Shown: piece after piece, positions 11,502-24,366 of the stretch
How the letters are laid out: each line of letters starts with the position of its first letter
Numbering within the stretch: the stretch's first letter is position 1
NCBI GenBank assembly: GCA_002081555.1
Contig: MZNV01002806.1
Span: 1 to 64,000, forward strand
DNA length: 64,000 nucleotides
Direction: 5' to 3'
DNA from: Protostelium mycophagum
Taxonomy: Eukaryota; Evosea; Variosea; Protosteliida; Protosteliaceae
The notes under the pieces: generated by a model
What the model was told of the DNA's origin: nothing
Databases searched by the model: none
What the model saw: only the letters and a program-made list of their open reading frames with translations
Translations under genes and position numbers: made by a program

Positions 11502-11890
11502 ATAAAATCATTATTTTGATATTGAAAATTGTGAAACTTTGGATACTGATGAATTATTGTTCATCTAAAGAATCAATTCAGCTAATGTTCTCTAAAATAT
11601 TCAAATAAATCAATATCAATACAAAATTCTATCATATTGTGCCTTGAAACAAGTGTCAATATACTCTGTGGTGCACCTCCAGGCGTTTGAACTCTTATAA
11701 CATTTTTTTGCAGTGTGTACAGTCATCAAATAATGATATAGCTGCTATCGTTTGCATCATTGCCAATGCACACGTAGGTCGAAAACGCCTCCTGTGATCT
11801 TTTTTCGTGTAGCCGAGTCCTATAAAGTTGTTTTTGTGTGTCTGTTGCGTATCATGTCTCTCCGCAGTTTGTAAAGAATTCCGCTCTAGA
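11502..11890. other. Intergenic, no supported gene
   Basis: AT-rich 3' flank with AAATAAA near 11604. No frame of note. Confidence 0.4.
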
Positions 11891-12217
11891 ATGTCGACAG
11901 GTGAAATCCGGACCGGAATTGGTCATTTCATCTCAATGTCGGGCCGACCTAAGAGAAACAAAATCCGAAACCGGTTGAACAGGTGATCTATTTACGTACA
12001 ATCCCCTCATCTCTTCAGCGATATATATGAGTATGATTTCAATGCTTGGACTCAGCCACCTATGGAGCAACTATTACCTAGAGAAGAAGACAATTGGGAG
12101 GATATTGTTGGATATAAGCTTGAGTGCCTATGTCTTGAGGGCTATTGGCAATCCTCTCACTTGGGAATAACGAATAATGGACGTGAAATAAAGAATAGAA
12201 GAAGTAGTCCTCTTTGA
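11891..12217 (+). CDS. Candidate two-exon 96-residue protein
   Basis: ATG at 11891; exons 11891-11982 and 12019-12217 are joined over a 36-bp intron (GTGATC...TTCAG) in consistent phase. The product is hydrophilic: a basic start (MSTGEIRTGIGHF...RPKRNKIRNRLN), then QPPMEQLLPREEDNWEDIVG. No family recognised. The second exon overlaps a possible solo LTR beginning at 12106, so its 3' half may be element sequence rather than gene. Confidence 0.25.
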
Positions 12218-12288
12218 TCTTAGGTGCAGAGTGCATTTATTGATATTATTGGTGAGTTGTAGTCCGGCACAAAATGTTGTTCCTAACA
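12106..12288 (+). mobile_element. Possible solo LTR fossil
   Basis: The segment opens with TGTTGGATATAAG and closes with TTCCTAACA, the TG...CA ends usual for LTRs, at a plausible length of ~183 bp. No matching flanking target duplication is visible and no second copy is in the window. It lies ~400 bp upstream of an integrase remnant. Weak call. Confidence 0.25.
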
Positions 12289-12684
12289 TTGTCCCCCACG
12301 ACCTAACTATGGGGTGAGGTTGTTAGAGTGGAACGGCGTTGAGTGCCGTTGTCCAGTCGCATCAAAGTTTTCTGCAATGGTTTCTTAGGAAAACGTTGGT
12401 AGAATGTGCGGATTTTCTTGTCAGCAAGAACATCACTGGATGGTTCCTAAAGCGGCAGATATGGGGTACCCAGTCCAGTGTACACGATAGTAGAGGCGTG
12501 GAATGTTCTGGGTCCAGCGAATTTCCAAATCTAAAATAGACTCCACTTCGAAAATGTCTGCATCACAACTAGAACTGCATCGTAGCCGTATGTGACTGGT
12601 AACTGAATGATAAAGTCCAAACTGACGTCACTCCAACGTTCTGAGGGCGACTTGAGAGGTAGAAGCAGTCCATCTGGCCTGCCA

Positions 12685-12925
12685 TAGAACATACACCCAC
12701 AGCTTCAACCGCTTACCATCCACAAACAGACGGTCAAACAGAACGAATCAACTCAGTTCTAGAGCAGTACATTCGCACTTTTTGCAGTTTCAGACAAGAT
12801 GACTGGGACTCGCTTTTGCCACTTGCCTAATTTGCCTTCAACAATACAGTTTCCTCTGCAACAGGATACACACCGTTTTATGCAAATTTTGGACGCCACC
12901 CTGTAGTCAACCAAAATAAATAGTC
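12685..12925 (+). mobile_element. Ty3/gypsy retrotransposon integrase fossil
   Basis: The reading contains [20 protein letters not shown] and, further on, FAFNNTVSSATGYTPFYAN, the hallmark end of the integrase core of Ty3/gypsy LTR retrotransposons. Only this stretch of the element is recognisable. It is a broken, old remnant with at least one interruption in addition to missing ends; no LTR pair is intact. Confidence 0.85.
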
Positions 12926-13059
12926 GGAATTTATTTTGGTTTATTCGGACCAACCTTAATAAATAGTTGGTTTACAACCCGTCTCGGCACGAGATCTGAT
13001 GTTGCAGATCAGATCGAACACCGACGACCACGAAGATGACGATGACGACATCAGTTGCA

Positions 13060-13740
13060 CGTGCACGTGATAGAATCACGTGCACAAATCAGCAACAAAA
13101 TGAAGGTAAGAGGTAATCTGTGCTGCATTTTACATGCAGCATGTTCCACAGGGCCCTCAACGTTTAGGTCCGACCAGCAGTGGATATAGAACAGGCCAGA
13201 GCAGGTAAGCAAAAAATGCAAGTATGAAAATGCAAATTGTGCAACACAAAAAATGCTGATGAACTGACAATCGCACAGGATGATATAACGCATATGGAGG
13301 TATAGTCGAGTGCTTTGTTGGCAATTTTTGAGGATGAGGTAAGTAAAAAAATGCAAATTGAGAAGATGATTTTTAGAATGATGTTCTGACAACAACACAG
13401 GTACATGGTCAACATACAGAGGGAGATGATTGTGGATGCAGGTTTCTTTTGGACAAAGAGGTAAGTCGAAAAAGCGATTTAGACATCATTTTCGATGATG
13501 ATTAGGGGTCAGAATTTTGACCACACATTCCAGAAGGTAAGAACTTGTTGAATATAAATAGGCCCGCTCGTTTCATCAACCGAGAAATTTCAGGCCCGCT
13601 TCGTTTTAGCGGCCCACATATGACATTGTAGGAGGAATCATCTGGGTCCTTTTCGGGAGGATGACAACAACACCCGCAGGAATTGGTAAGTTATAGAAGG
13701 TCCTGCAGAATTCGGTGCACCTCAGTCTTCCAGTGATCAG
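13060..13740 (+). CDS. Mini-exon locus A, paralogue of the one near 40.3 kb
   Basis: A row of ~60-bp coding-like blocks is bounded by CACAG at the 5' side and GAGGTAAG at the 3' side, near 13190-13200, 13279-13338, 13401-13459 and beyond. The blocks resemble those at about 40.43-40.63 kb in length, boundaries and sequence (for example TTGTTGGCAATTTTTGAGGA against TTATTGGCAATCTTGGATGA). The intervening introns share a GTAAG-nnAAAAATGCAA start. The reading in this copy is disturbed in at least one block. No domain is recognised. Confidence 0.35.
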
Positions 13741-14677
13741 TCAGGGAGCAAACGCTGCAGTACAGCAGCATTCAATGTATTGCGGCAGAGCCGCAACTCA
13801 AGCTCAGATAAATTTTTGTGCACACCAGTCGCTCCTTGGCCTCAGAATCGCCTTGTTTGGCGTTTTGATGATCCTCATAATCTTTTTTGGCATCTCTGCG
13901 GGTGGGCCAGTCACGTGTTCTATCTGCCCCTGTTGAGGGTATAGATTGCGTTGCGGTAGAGGTGGTAGGTAATGCAAATTTTTCAACCTCAGAACCTATG
14001 CAATGTATTTTGAATATGAAAAGTGTTGATTTACCATCGAGGGTTGAACAAGGTGAGTCTTTGATGATGTGGGCACATTCAGTGTCAATACTTCCATTAC
14101 AACAAAGACAATCGCTCACGAAGACGCAGATCTAATGTCCAATTAGACTTTCACGAATCTCAACATACGGTTAAAAAAAATAGCTGGGTGCCGCGATGGA
14201 CTTCTTTTGGATCTCTGCACATCCATCCTCGATTGGTGTTCCATCTTCAATGGAACGGCCAAAACACAAAATAAATATTTATTAATATGAATTTCACTGT
14301 ATCTACAATTGTGATTGTTCCATTTTTGGTTCCTGTAGCTATTTTTGCCCTTCGTAAACTCGTCCGGCAATATCGTTAGACGTTACGACTCGTCATCCAA
14401 TTAACTGTCCACCCCACGGACATCTCAATATTATGAATCCAAAAACTTTTGTCAGAGTCAGAACTTTAGATGGGCCACACGTAATATCATCGAATCAGAT
14501 CAGATTATTCGCTCCTTCTAATTTATTTTTCGACTTTAGTTGCCCTTCAAAATTGAGGATGGCTTAATGTTTCTCCAATCTGCTCCAGCATCACACCTAG
14601 CCAATTTAATATAGACCAAGAAGTACAATTTAACAGCATTGTTGGGAAACTCGCAAAACCGTGAGCGCTGGACATAA
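13741..14677. other. No clearly supported gene
   Basis: A 73-codon frame ending at 13936 includes a hydrophobic span (LRIALFGVLMILIIFFGI) that could be a membrane segment of locus A's last exon. The rest (14140-14670) has only short, low-quality frames. Confidence 0.3.
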
Positions 14678-15401
14678 TTATATTCTCACCCAACTAAAAA
14701 CTTTTTTGACATTTACATAAATAACATCAAAAACAATTTTAAAAGTAATCAACTGCGGCTCACCGGTCTGCACGACTTTTAAGAGCTCTTTCTTCTGCCG
14801 ACTTAACAACCTCCTCTGATTCTTCTTCATGTTATGTCTCTTCAACTTGTGAAGTGCTGTTTCTTCTAACACTACCAGAGAGTTGCAATTCATCTCCGGT
14901 GGAAAATTATCAGATGGTAATGGAGAGTTTAGAGGGATCTCTTCTCCAAAAATAGGTCTGGGACTAGTCATCTGTTCCATTGGAGGGGCTAAATCTGCAA
15001 GTACTGCGCTGTCATGGAAAGGAGTGGACCCTGGAGCACTGATCACTTCGTGATTCTTCTTCGCCTTCTTCTCTCTAATGCACATGTTATTCTGCTGCAC
15101 TGAGAAAATGAAGGACATACCGCCACCGATCGTCCCTCTGCAACTTCTTCAGATGTTCTGAGCAGTATGATTGTCCCCTTCTCTGGTGTGTGCTCACTTG
15201 TAGGCAGGGTATGGCTCTATTTCTGCCTGAGTGCCCATAACTGCAGGTACCTCCAACCATGGTCCAAAAACTAGCCATGGTGACGGTGGTATTGTAGACA
15301 TGTTTAACACGGTAGTTAACGTTATGCAAGAAACCAAAGAGAGTCCACCCGGATTCGTCACGGAAATGCGTGCTGTTGACGTGCGCAGATTTAAGACTCA
15401 T
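14678..15401 (-). CDS. Hypothetical protein with a small Cys/His motif
   Basis: The first segment (15401-15087, ATG start) includes GTCSYGHSGRNRAIPC and RRGQSYCSEHLKKL, a C...C...YC-x2-H arrangement like small zinc-binding motifs found in many protist proteins. A second segment (to 14678) overlaps it and carries a hydrophilic, Pro- and Lys-rich sequence with KLKRHNMKKNQRRLLSRQKK, probably nuclear or nucleic-acid binding. The junction between them is unclear; no intron of usual length fits. Two genes or one are both possible. Confidence 0.35.
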
Positions 15402-15419
15402 ATTCTAGAACTTTGCTAA

Positions 15420-16315
15420 TTTCTGAGATTCTGGCGCAGTAAGCCGACTGCGGCCAGCGATCACAATGACTGAATTTGGGCACTGTGATGTAGTAAGAGT
15501 GAGTGCAACGCGCTATATCTACTGGTGATGTGTCTGGGAAATGTGATTTTCATGATGAATAATGTTTCGAAAAATGAAGAAATCAAATCAAACGCTACTG
15601 ATCGGTAGCAGCATTAGATTCAGCGCAATGCGTTGTATCTGATAGTGCTGTCCTCTGATGGTGATTTATCATAATCGAAAAAAATGCAATTCTAAACGGT
15701 GATCACTCACACGTGAAAAGCACATCTTGATGTATGGAGCGTTTTACGCTCTATATGCTGGTGCGTTTTACTCAAAATCTTTGATGTGGACAATCATCAT
15801 GATTGGCTCTGTGAGTCAAATGCATCACTCTATAGGGGCAGGAAATATATCTATATTATAGTACTTTTTGTACTACATCTCATGCATTTTACAATTAATA
15901 TAATTATTATACAGCTATTATAATTCATTTAATTATACTAATTATATACAGACTGTTGGATTGACAGAAACAGTTTCAGACACTACATATAACAATATAA
16001 CACCAACTGCAACAACATGTGGCATTATTTAAATATTAATTAATAAATTTCATAAATATATAATTGTTATATCAATTAATGTTTATTATTTTCAACATGT
16101 GATGATAACAAATAAGTGTGTGTGCTTCTATTGTGCGCACTGGATGACTGCAGCAGCTGTTATACTATGAGTGTGTTGAGGATGATTAATGATAATTCAT
16201 GCAAAGCATTAACACAGGTAGAACACATCATAAATTCATTCTGTGCGCGTTTTTGCGCTCTATACAATGGATTAAAGTCTCACTCAAACAATATCTGCAA
16301 ACCATGAGGGTATAA
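15420..16315. other. Non-coding, weak internal repeats, AT-rich end
   Basis: Two diverged copies of a phrase like AGTGCAACGCGCTATATCT occur at about 15500 and about 15620, and a third weaker one near 15740 (GCGTTTTACGCTCTATATGC). 15880-16090 is very AT-rich. No frame of note. Confidence 0.4.
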
Positions 16316-17865
16316 CCTTCTTTTTAGACTCTGGAGTCGGAGCGGATCTACCTCTATATATATCTGTGGGTGGGCAACTGGCCAGTTCTGTTTTCAGCTA
16401 TTTACCACCCGTCATAAAAAATGTCAGTCAAGTATCAACTCTGGGAGGTGTGGTTACCATCACGGGAGACAACTTCGGAAGGAATAATGCAGCCGTAATC
16501 ATTCCAGGCTGTATAGCAGTAGGGATAATTCAGAATTCCACGCAAATCAGATGTATATTCCCAGAGGGAGTGGGAGCTGGCCACATCCTGACGATGAATG
16601 TGTCCGACCAACAGACCTCATTTGAAGTATCGTATTACCCACCGGTGATTACGAGCATACCCAGCATCATCACGGACGGTGGTCTCTTGATCATCAACGG
16701 ATATGACTTTGGAAATAATGCCACGGCTGTCACAGTCAGCATAGGAAATATACCCTGTGCTTCCGTGGCGATTCTGGTAGATTCGGCGCAGATCTCCTGT
16801 TATTTACAGTCAGGTGCGGGGGGTAACATTACGGCCTTGGTGAATGTCGGTGGCCAGACTGGTAGCGGCATATACTCATACCTCCCTCCGATTATAAAGG
16901 CAGTAACGCTGTCTGATACTTCTGGCGGCGTGATCAACATCAGCGGTAGTAATTTCGGGCCCAGTGCCTCCCAGATCACCGTGATGGCAAACGGAGTCAG
17001 CTGTACCCAAGTGACACTTTTGATCAATTCCCACGCAATATCATGCCAGGCTGCAGCAGGCACAGGAACGAACAGAACAATAAGCATCACAGTGGAGGGA
17101 CAGGTCTACCAGACATACCTTCTATCCTACAAACGACCCACCATCACAAATGTCAGCAGCGTCTCCACAGCCGGAGGCTCGGTTGTCATCACTGGCACAC
17201 AATTTGGAGCAGACACGTCAAAGATCAATGTCACTCTAGGACAACAACAGTGTGAATTGAAGAATGTTTCTGGTCAGAACCAGATCGTGTGTCAAGTGGG
17301 TCCTGGCATAAACTTAAATCTCACAACGGTGGTTACAGTGGACGGTCAAACTGGGGTCCTACCAAACAGCTTCTCCAGACTACCACCCACTATCAGCAGT
17401 GTCTCCACCTCTCACACAACAGGAGGATACATCAACATCACCGGAAATAATTTTGGACCTATCTCTGCACAGAACAACGTGACAATATCAGGCTCTCCGT
17501 GTATCAACCCAGTCGTCACAAATACCACATCCATATCTTGTTACGTTTCCGCTGGCACGGGCACACAAGCCATGATTTTGAATGTCGGGAACAACACGGT
17601 AACATCCAGTTATAGATACACAGCACCGTCCATCTATTCAGTGGCATACAATCTGCTCGATCCTCTGTACTTGATCATCAGTGGTGCCGATTTTGGGACA
17701 AACACATCAGTGATCACGACAACAGTGAACGGATATCCATGCCGGACTAGCAATATTATCTCACCTCACGTAGCATTCAGATGTCGCATGGACGGAGTAT
17801 TGTTAGTGATACGCTCTGTCACCGTCAATGTGGATGGACAATTGGGGACTACATCTTATCATTAA
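16316..17865 (+). pseudogene. Orphan IPT/TIG repeat block, both ends missing
   Basis: A single open frame of ~515 codons holds the tail of one and then six IPT/TIG immunoglobulin-like domains of ~80 residues. Each has the pattern PP-I-x-V ... GG-x-(I/V)-I-x-G-x-x-FG ... C ... (I/V)-x-C ... G-G-Q. Examples are STLGGVVTITGDNFG and DTSGGVINISGSNFG. The frame begins after a splice-acceptor-like TTTTTAG with no ATG or signal peptide, and stops after the sixth domain. The minus-strand paralogue (31-38 kb) has such domains upstream of a MACPF domain in one gene. Here the MACPF gene starts 1.6 kb further on with its own signal peptide and an antisense gene lies between, so I read this as a stranded fragment; an unseen 5' exon remains possible. 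Confidence 0.7.
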
Positions 17866-18464
17866 AAACAATCACAACGAGTATTTTCAAGATCGTGGTG
17901 CGAGTGCGTATTTTCAGTCAATTTTCTGATATCTCGTACTGAACGAGAGCAGTGCGAGAAGTTAAAAGACAGACAAATTACAGTGCGAGATTTTGGGTTT
18001 CATGAAGATGTGGTGCGTGTTCTTGTGCGTTCTAATAGGTTGCTCATCCCTCCTGGTTTGCCTCCTTGTGATGACTTGATTATGTGTGGCGTAAATTCTT
18101 TCCTGTCTATCTTGTTCAAACATCTCTTATTTCATTAGTCTAGGATAATACATATTGTACTAGTGAGTGCTGTGCATCTTCCAGTGTTATACTGCTGTGT
18201 TGTTTGCATTTGGGGCAGTTATCATCTTCCGTCAATTTGCAAAATTATTCAAAATCTCGGTAAGCTACCCAGATGCTGCCATTAGCAACACGGTAACATT
18301 ACCGTGTAACACATGGCAACAGGTGTATTTTTTCAAAACGTCCAAATTCGTGTCCGCCGCATATTAATAATAACCACGGATATAATAATTACAGAGGGAG
18401 GAGATTTCTTGTAATTTATTATTGTGTTGTTCGAAGTAAAACTGATTTCAATATTGAGAACATG
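17866..18464. other. Spacer between IPT block and antisense gene
   Basis: No gene recognised; contains probable 3' flanks of both neighbours. A 66-codon frame at 18167 starts with a hydrophobic run but has no support. Confidence 0.4.
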
Positions 18465-19367
18465 TCAGTTCAATTGCCAGCTGATGTCTTTATCCGATTG
18501 AACCATCCGGATACAATTAGTGGCCACAGGGCCTTCTCCACCAAGCACACCATTAACCAGATTTCTACCCTTTCCATTCAGTTGAAAGTTGCTGTACTTC
18601 AGATAACTCTTTGAAGCAAAATAGTCACTGCATGATTGAGTTCCATATGCGTCGACCTTTCAGATTCAGTCGACAACATTTGACTTCTGAGAAATCCACT
18701 CACCGTCATTCGAAGCTCGATGAAGGGATTAGAATCTATAACAGAGGACCAATACCAGCAATAAGGGCCATGGGTGTATACTCGAGGTCCTGCATTATCA
18801 AAGCAGATCCATCTCAAAGAGCTACTCCAGAACACGTGATAATAACTATCGTCCCTCTCTGCTGGTGTGTTCAAGCCGGGAGCACAAGATGTGAGAAAGT
18901 TCTCCGAAGGTGTGAGAATTCCCCAGCACCACTGAACGCTATTAAGGGTCCCATCGATCTTGTAGTACAAGATGGCAGATTCCCCACTCTCCAATATCAT
19001 CTGTGTGTTGAATAGGATGGTTGCAGTTGAGGATGCTGCGACAGTTCAAGGTCCTACAAATACATTTCAGTAAGAGCACCTAACAAGCTCACTTACCATT
19101 GTAATTCCAACTCATATCGAGTGTGTCGCCGAAATCCTGGGATGGATGAAGATACATGGCTGCCACGTTTCCATAATCCGTCTCGATTGGTCTTCTCTTA
19201 GAAGTACCGCCCAAGGTCAGTTTCGTCCCGTTTTGAAACGTGATCACGTCATAATCGGCAAAAGAAGTGATGGACGCTCCACTCTCGAGTTCCACAGCTC
19301 TGTTTCCAAAATTGGCAGCACAGAGGACGCACGTGAAAATAACCACTGAAGCCCTGAGGATCAGCAT
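18465..19367 (-). CDS. Secreted protein of unknown family
   Basis: Three exons (19367-19097, 19035-18704, 18656-18465) join in matching phases to 264 residues; introns are 61 and 47 bp. The start gives a signal peptide (MLILRASVVIFTCVLCAA). The mature part is rich in Trp, Tyr and Cys (for example PYCWYWSSVIDSNPF and VQWCWGILTPSENF) and ends NCIRMVQSDKDISWQLN. This suits a disulphide-bonded beta-sandwich or lectin-like fold (inference); I do not recognise the family. It sits antisense between the orphan IPT block and the MACPF gene and shares a ~108-bp divergent promoter with the latter. Confidence 0.75.
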
Positions 19368-19475
19368 GACGACTGAGCATTCTTCTTCCTAAAATCAAGC
19401 GGCGTCGTTCACCGATCTGGCATCCAAACAACGACACTTTCTTCTTTATTTTCGGCCTGACGGACAGACACATAG
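19368..19475. promoter_or_regulatory. Divergent promoter region
   Basis: 108 bp lie between the secreted-protein ATG (-) and the MACPF ATG (+). It contains CGTCGTT at 19404-19410 and AACGACA at 19430-19436, matching the motif in the other two divergent promoters. Confidence 0.5.
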
Positions 19476-22400
19476 ATGTGGTTCTTTCGATTGTTTTGGT
19501 TGTCCATCTCCCTTTGTAAGTAAAATGCAAACAACACCTCATGATTCATTTCACAGGCAGTTTTGTTTCAGCTTGGAGGACTCTGGCCGACGGTGATGTG
19601 GTGGTGTTTTTTGGAAGCCAAAATCAACTCTATTTGGATGATGCGACCTTCACTTTCACTCAGTCAGACGGAACTTACGCTGCTATCTTCGCCGCCAAGG
19701 TCGATCCAGAGGACCCAACAAAGTTCGCCTTTCAGTACCTAAAGAGTCAATTGTATCTCCAGTACCAATCCAGAGTGGATAACATCAATCAGCACATGTA
19801 CCCTTCAGCACAAGTTCCAGGGGGGTGTGATTACTTCAAGATCGATCAGACCGTCTCCAACTTCACCTTCTACACCTGTGACCAGGATTATACCGCGACC
19901 CTCATCTCTAGAGAGGACGGACACCTAGGTGTGGATGTCTATAACACCAAAAATACGGCACCCTCAGATATAAGATTGTTTATTCCACAGAGAATACTTT
20001 CCAATCCTTATTCTGTACCCGGTATTCCCGTTCTCAAGCACGATGAAAGCACTGGTGAGTCACACTCTCCAACCATCATCTGATCCCACAAAGACTTCTG
20101 TCCACAAGGACATACCCTATTGGACTGTATGTTGGATCAGATGTCTGACTCTGGAGATTTATGTGACAAAGTGGATGGATATCTACAACCACAAGGGATT
20201 GGCTCTTCCTCTCCCACTCTCTACAATGACACTTTGGGAAATTTGATCAAGAACGCACCCTCATATAGACTTCCTGGACTAGAGCACATCACACAGGGTA
20301 TAAATTATCAGACTGTAGAAGAAGGTGTAGCTCCTGTCTTCGTCTTCCATTATTGTGCCAATAATCAGAGGACACTATCTGACGCCTACCGGTACATTGA
20401 TATCGCATCTATATAATTGTATACTCATGAATACAGGGGTAATAGTTATCTCTTACCTTTAGAGGTAGATGCAGACGCCTTTCCGCACTGTGTCTTCTCC
20501 TCAGATTTGCAGACTTATTCTAGCAGCAAGGAGATGGCCCAATCCCACGATGAAGCCTCATGTGATAGTTCATTCTTAGTGATTTCATCCTCTAACGGAC
20601 AAACAGCCTACTCAGCCTCTGTACATGCGGGTGGTGGTGCTTTTGGATTTTCGGGAAGTCTCAGTGCATCTTTTTCTGCATCTAAAGAGAGCCAATCTGC
20701 CTCATCAATGAGCGCAGACGAATCTTCCGCCATCTCTGAAACAGTAACGACTTGCTACACATCACAGGTCACTGTAAATGACAGGATAGTAAAACTACAA
20801 GAGCAGTTTATAAGAGATGTAGTACAGGCTGCTCATGGAGATCCGGATCAGCCTGGAGTGGACCTGTGGGTCCAGCTGATACAGAAATACGGATCTCATT
20901 ACTATAAAACGGCCAAATTGGGAGGAAAATTATCGATGATCAGTGTGACAAGTAAAGAGCACTACGCATCACAATCACAGCAGTCCACTCATAGCAGTCT
21001 GGATACCAGTTTTTCTGCCTCTGTATCAGGCTGGGGTTTCTCTGCTTCCGCATCTGCATCGTACAGCTCTTCTCAGAGTGGTGAGTCATTCATTTCCCAT
21101 ATTCCTCTCAGCCAACCCAGAATCCGAATCTCAACAGTCTGATTTCGAGTCGAGCATGTCCAGATCCAGCATAATCACTTGCGGAGGTAAGCAAATAGAT
21201 TCAAGCAACATATCGGACTGAAAGATAAGGTGCACCTGGGTCATTTGGACCAGCAGGGGACTCTGGAGACGGACCAAACACATACAGTGACTGGGCCGCC
21301 ACAATTGATCTACTACCTGTGCCTGTCTCATATGAAGTTGGAGTGATTGATGATCTGCTTCCCGTAAGAGCAGCAGGACTACAATTGAGGAAAGTGTGGT
21401 ATGAAGCATTGATGAGATTCGATTTGGGCACAACCGAAGATCCCAACCTGTCCACATTGTATAAAATCACAGTGAGCCAAGTTATCATGAAGAGTAAAAA
21501 TTGAACAGTTGTAGATTGAGATGAAGCCAGATGTAGGCTCAAATACTTACAGAGATAAGAAGTACGGTCCATTTGTATTCAAGCTGAAAGGAGAAGAGGC
21601 TGTGCAACAGGAATGGTTAGTACTGGGCGACGCATCGGACGAAAACACTTGGTACTTTAGAATCGGTGAAGCATCCACCTTCTCCTTTCGTGGTATATTC
21701 CTGGGGAAAATACTGGAGATGCAGGTCTGTCTCTTCAATCTAATTCGTTGGTAATATCAGTGACATTATCTGTCAAAATTTGAGACCTATGTTGAGATGT
21801 CTCTGCGCTTTTTGTATGACAATTTGCAACATCACTGTACGTGTGACAAGGCAGAACTGCAGCTCAAATATGTTACTCAGAATATGTCTGCAGCAAAGTT
21901 ACAAATAAATGCACTGGCCAAAAGTGATGACGTCACGTGACCCAATTCTATGGCCTCACCTTTTGTCGACAGTCTTATGACAGATGTCACCGTATTTGCT
22001 TTTCTCGAGATCACTTTTCCGTTCTCTTCATCTTCCTCATGTCTCAAGGGGGTCTCAGAAACCCGAAAAATAAAAATTTCATGTTATCATTGTAGAACGA
22101 AGAGATTGTAAAGTGTTCAAAATGGAGTCGGGACATTATTTATGACATATTTTTCAATATTGATTGAAAGAACATCAGATTGCGGACTATAGGTTGGGAG
22201 ATCCAGGTTCCAGCATTGGGGACAGTCCTGCAGGCCTCCCGGTGGCTGCTGTACATGTGGTGGATGTCACCAATGCGGAAGAATATAATTTTGGATATGG
22301 AAATATCACGGTGGAGCTGGATCATTGGACCTGTGATGACGTCATTTGCCAACACCTAGACCAGGTACATCTTTGAGAATTTTTGAAATATTAAATATCT

Positions 22401-24366
22401 TCAGATACACCCAGACCCATATCAACCAGCCAAGCTGGCGGTCACCTTCACACAGCCTATCGATGTGGCAAAAGACTTGACCCCTAAACCTAATCCACCG
22501 GGCGGCAACAGACCCACAGATTGTGACAATCCCGTATATGTGATGAGGAAGGATACTTCCTGGACCATCTCCCGTCCATTCAACACCTTCTCCATCTTCT
22601 CGGAATTTTCTTGCTTCTTTCCATATCACTACAGGGCCAGTCTGAGTGCCTGGGGCGACGTGTCTCTTTTCTGGGGGGATATATGCTACTCCGGATTCTG
22701 GTGGTTCGATCTGCCCTTCTTCTACAATCTGTTCGGAACACCGATATCTACCGAAGACACTATAATAAGTAAGGCGAACGGACAGTACGGTTATGATGAA
22801 TATATCGCCACAAAATACTACATACCCTCTTGGCCAGAGGGAATCTGTATAGAGGAAAGAGACGAGAGAATCGATTATTACTGGCCAGATCAGAATGCTT
22901 GTCAGGCTTGGAATGATTACGACTATGCTATGCAGAAGTGGTATAGAGATAATGATATCACCAACAGTAAGAGGTCAAAGAGGGACACAAGTGATATATT
23001 AGCTAAATATCAACAATACGGAACACTGTCCTTCTGTGATTCAGGGTCCGGAGTGTGCTCTGTCAGAATGGCTCAACCAACCGGACAAATCAAGGTTAGA
23101 TATGATCGATATTTTCATTATATACACAACATTAATCTTCATTACTATATAATTTATGATGTTTTGCGATCACAGAAATGTACATACATTTTACTCGATA
23201 TATTTCATAGCTAAGATCATCAAGGTAGTGATGACGTGGGATAATATCCAACAGACAGGCGGAGTGAGATTCGTCAGCTTACGTATAATTGGAGATGCTG
23301 GACAGGCTGTGGCCATGCTGGAAAACAATAAATGCCTGTACTCAGATGTGTGCTCCTCCAACTACAATGGACAATCTATCCATTGGATCCCAGGCACTGT
23401 TGGAAACATCAAGGTGAGTGTGATTGTGATGAGCCATATTCTTTTCTGAATCTCTACAGAAGGTGTTGATAGCAGCTAATCCTTTTCCTGCCAACCCTCT
23501 TGAATATCAACGTGGAAAGCCAAATGCATGCACCGGACAACTTGTGATGAACTTTCCCTCTAGTTTCTGCTCGGCTGGAGTGTGGGATTATAGGAGACAG
23601 GTGGTTTTGACGTCTGATGTGTACCTCGGCTACAATAGAATTGCTGCCTCTGCCACTTATCAGCTTTACTCAGCACCCAATGGGCGTAATTCGCTAATTA
23701 TGGCGGTGGATCCAGAGAGGACACCGATGTCTGGATCTATCATGGGTTCTGGCATATTCATGGGTCAAATTGGCGCTTTATAGGCCTTTATTGAAGAATG
23801 GAATTGGGTCCATAACATTTACGCTGATTACCGGGACTACAAGCGGAGTGGAGCAACGTCTAAAAATCTCATTGCTCCCCGCTTACAATGATCTTATATG
23901 TGAACAGATCACCATCACCACCCGCATGTCCAATTCAGATCTGTTAGTCACCCTCACACCCTCCCTCATCTCCTGCATCTTGCCTGTCTCCCTCATCTCT
24001 AAGATCGAGATGACAGCGTTTGATGATGTGGGAAATGGAGACATATACACTTCCACTGCCACCAGTATGGTCACACAAGAGAAGTGGGTCCCACAGGCCG
24101 TGTCTGGGTGTGGACCAAGTATGCCCAATTATGTACAGAGTACAAGAACGGTTCAGCAATATGTCCTGTCCACCAATAATGGTCTCTCTTTCAATAGCAT
24201 TGTAGAACAGTGGCAGAGTGAGGCTGACCCCAGTCATTACTTCTATTCACAGTTTGGCGTGACCGGACCATCGATAGATCCTCGGCAGATGCAGACATTC
24301 AACAATAGCTGCAAGGCAGTGCCCTCCAAGATATTCAATCTGCACGCTCTCAATATTGTGGTCTGA
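19476..24366 (+). CDS. Secreted MACPF-domain protein
   Basis: MACPF proteins assemble into membrane rings or act in adhesion and immunity. ATG at 19476; a 40-bp first exon encodes most of the signal peptide MWFFRLFWLSISLCSFVSA and is spliced over a 41-bp intron to 19557. Further exons follow in consistent phase: to 20054, 20094-20391, 20437-21080, 21112-21186, 21230-21471, 21515-21724, 22179-22364, 22405-23094, 23216-23413 and from 23460. Introns are mostly 31-46 bp, with one of 454 bp and one of 121 bp. The MACPF signature is QKYGSHYYKTAKLGGKL in the fourth of these exons, next to Ser-rich amphipathic stretches typical of the membrane-inserting hairpins. SKRSKRDTSD resembles a furin-type cleavage site. 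The last junction before the C-terminal frame is not resolved. Paralogue of the minus-strand gene at 31-38 kb, but without IPT domains. Confidence 0.85.

Noticed and set aside
12106-12970. Complete LTR retrotransposon
   Set aside because: Only an integrase stretch and one possible LTR are visible; no LTR pair, reverse transcriptase or gag could be recognised.
16800-17255. ORFs antisense or out of frame to the IPT block
   Set aside because: They overlap a frame with six well-formed IPT domains and have no motif of their own.
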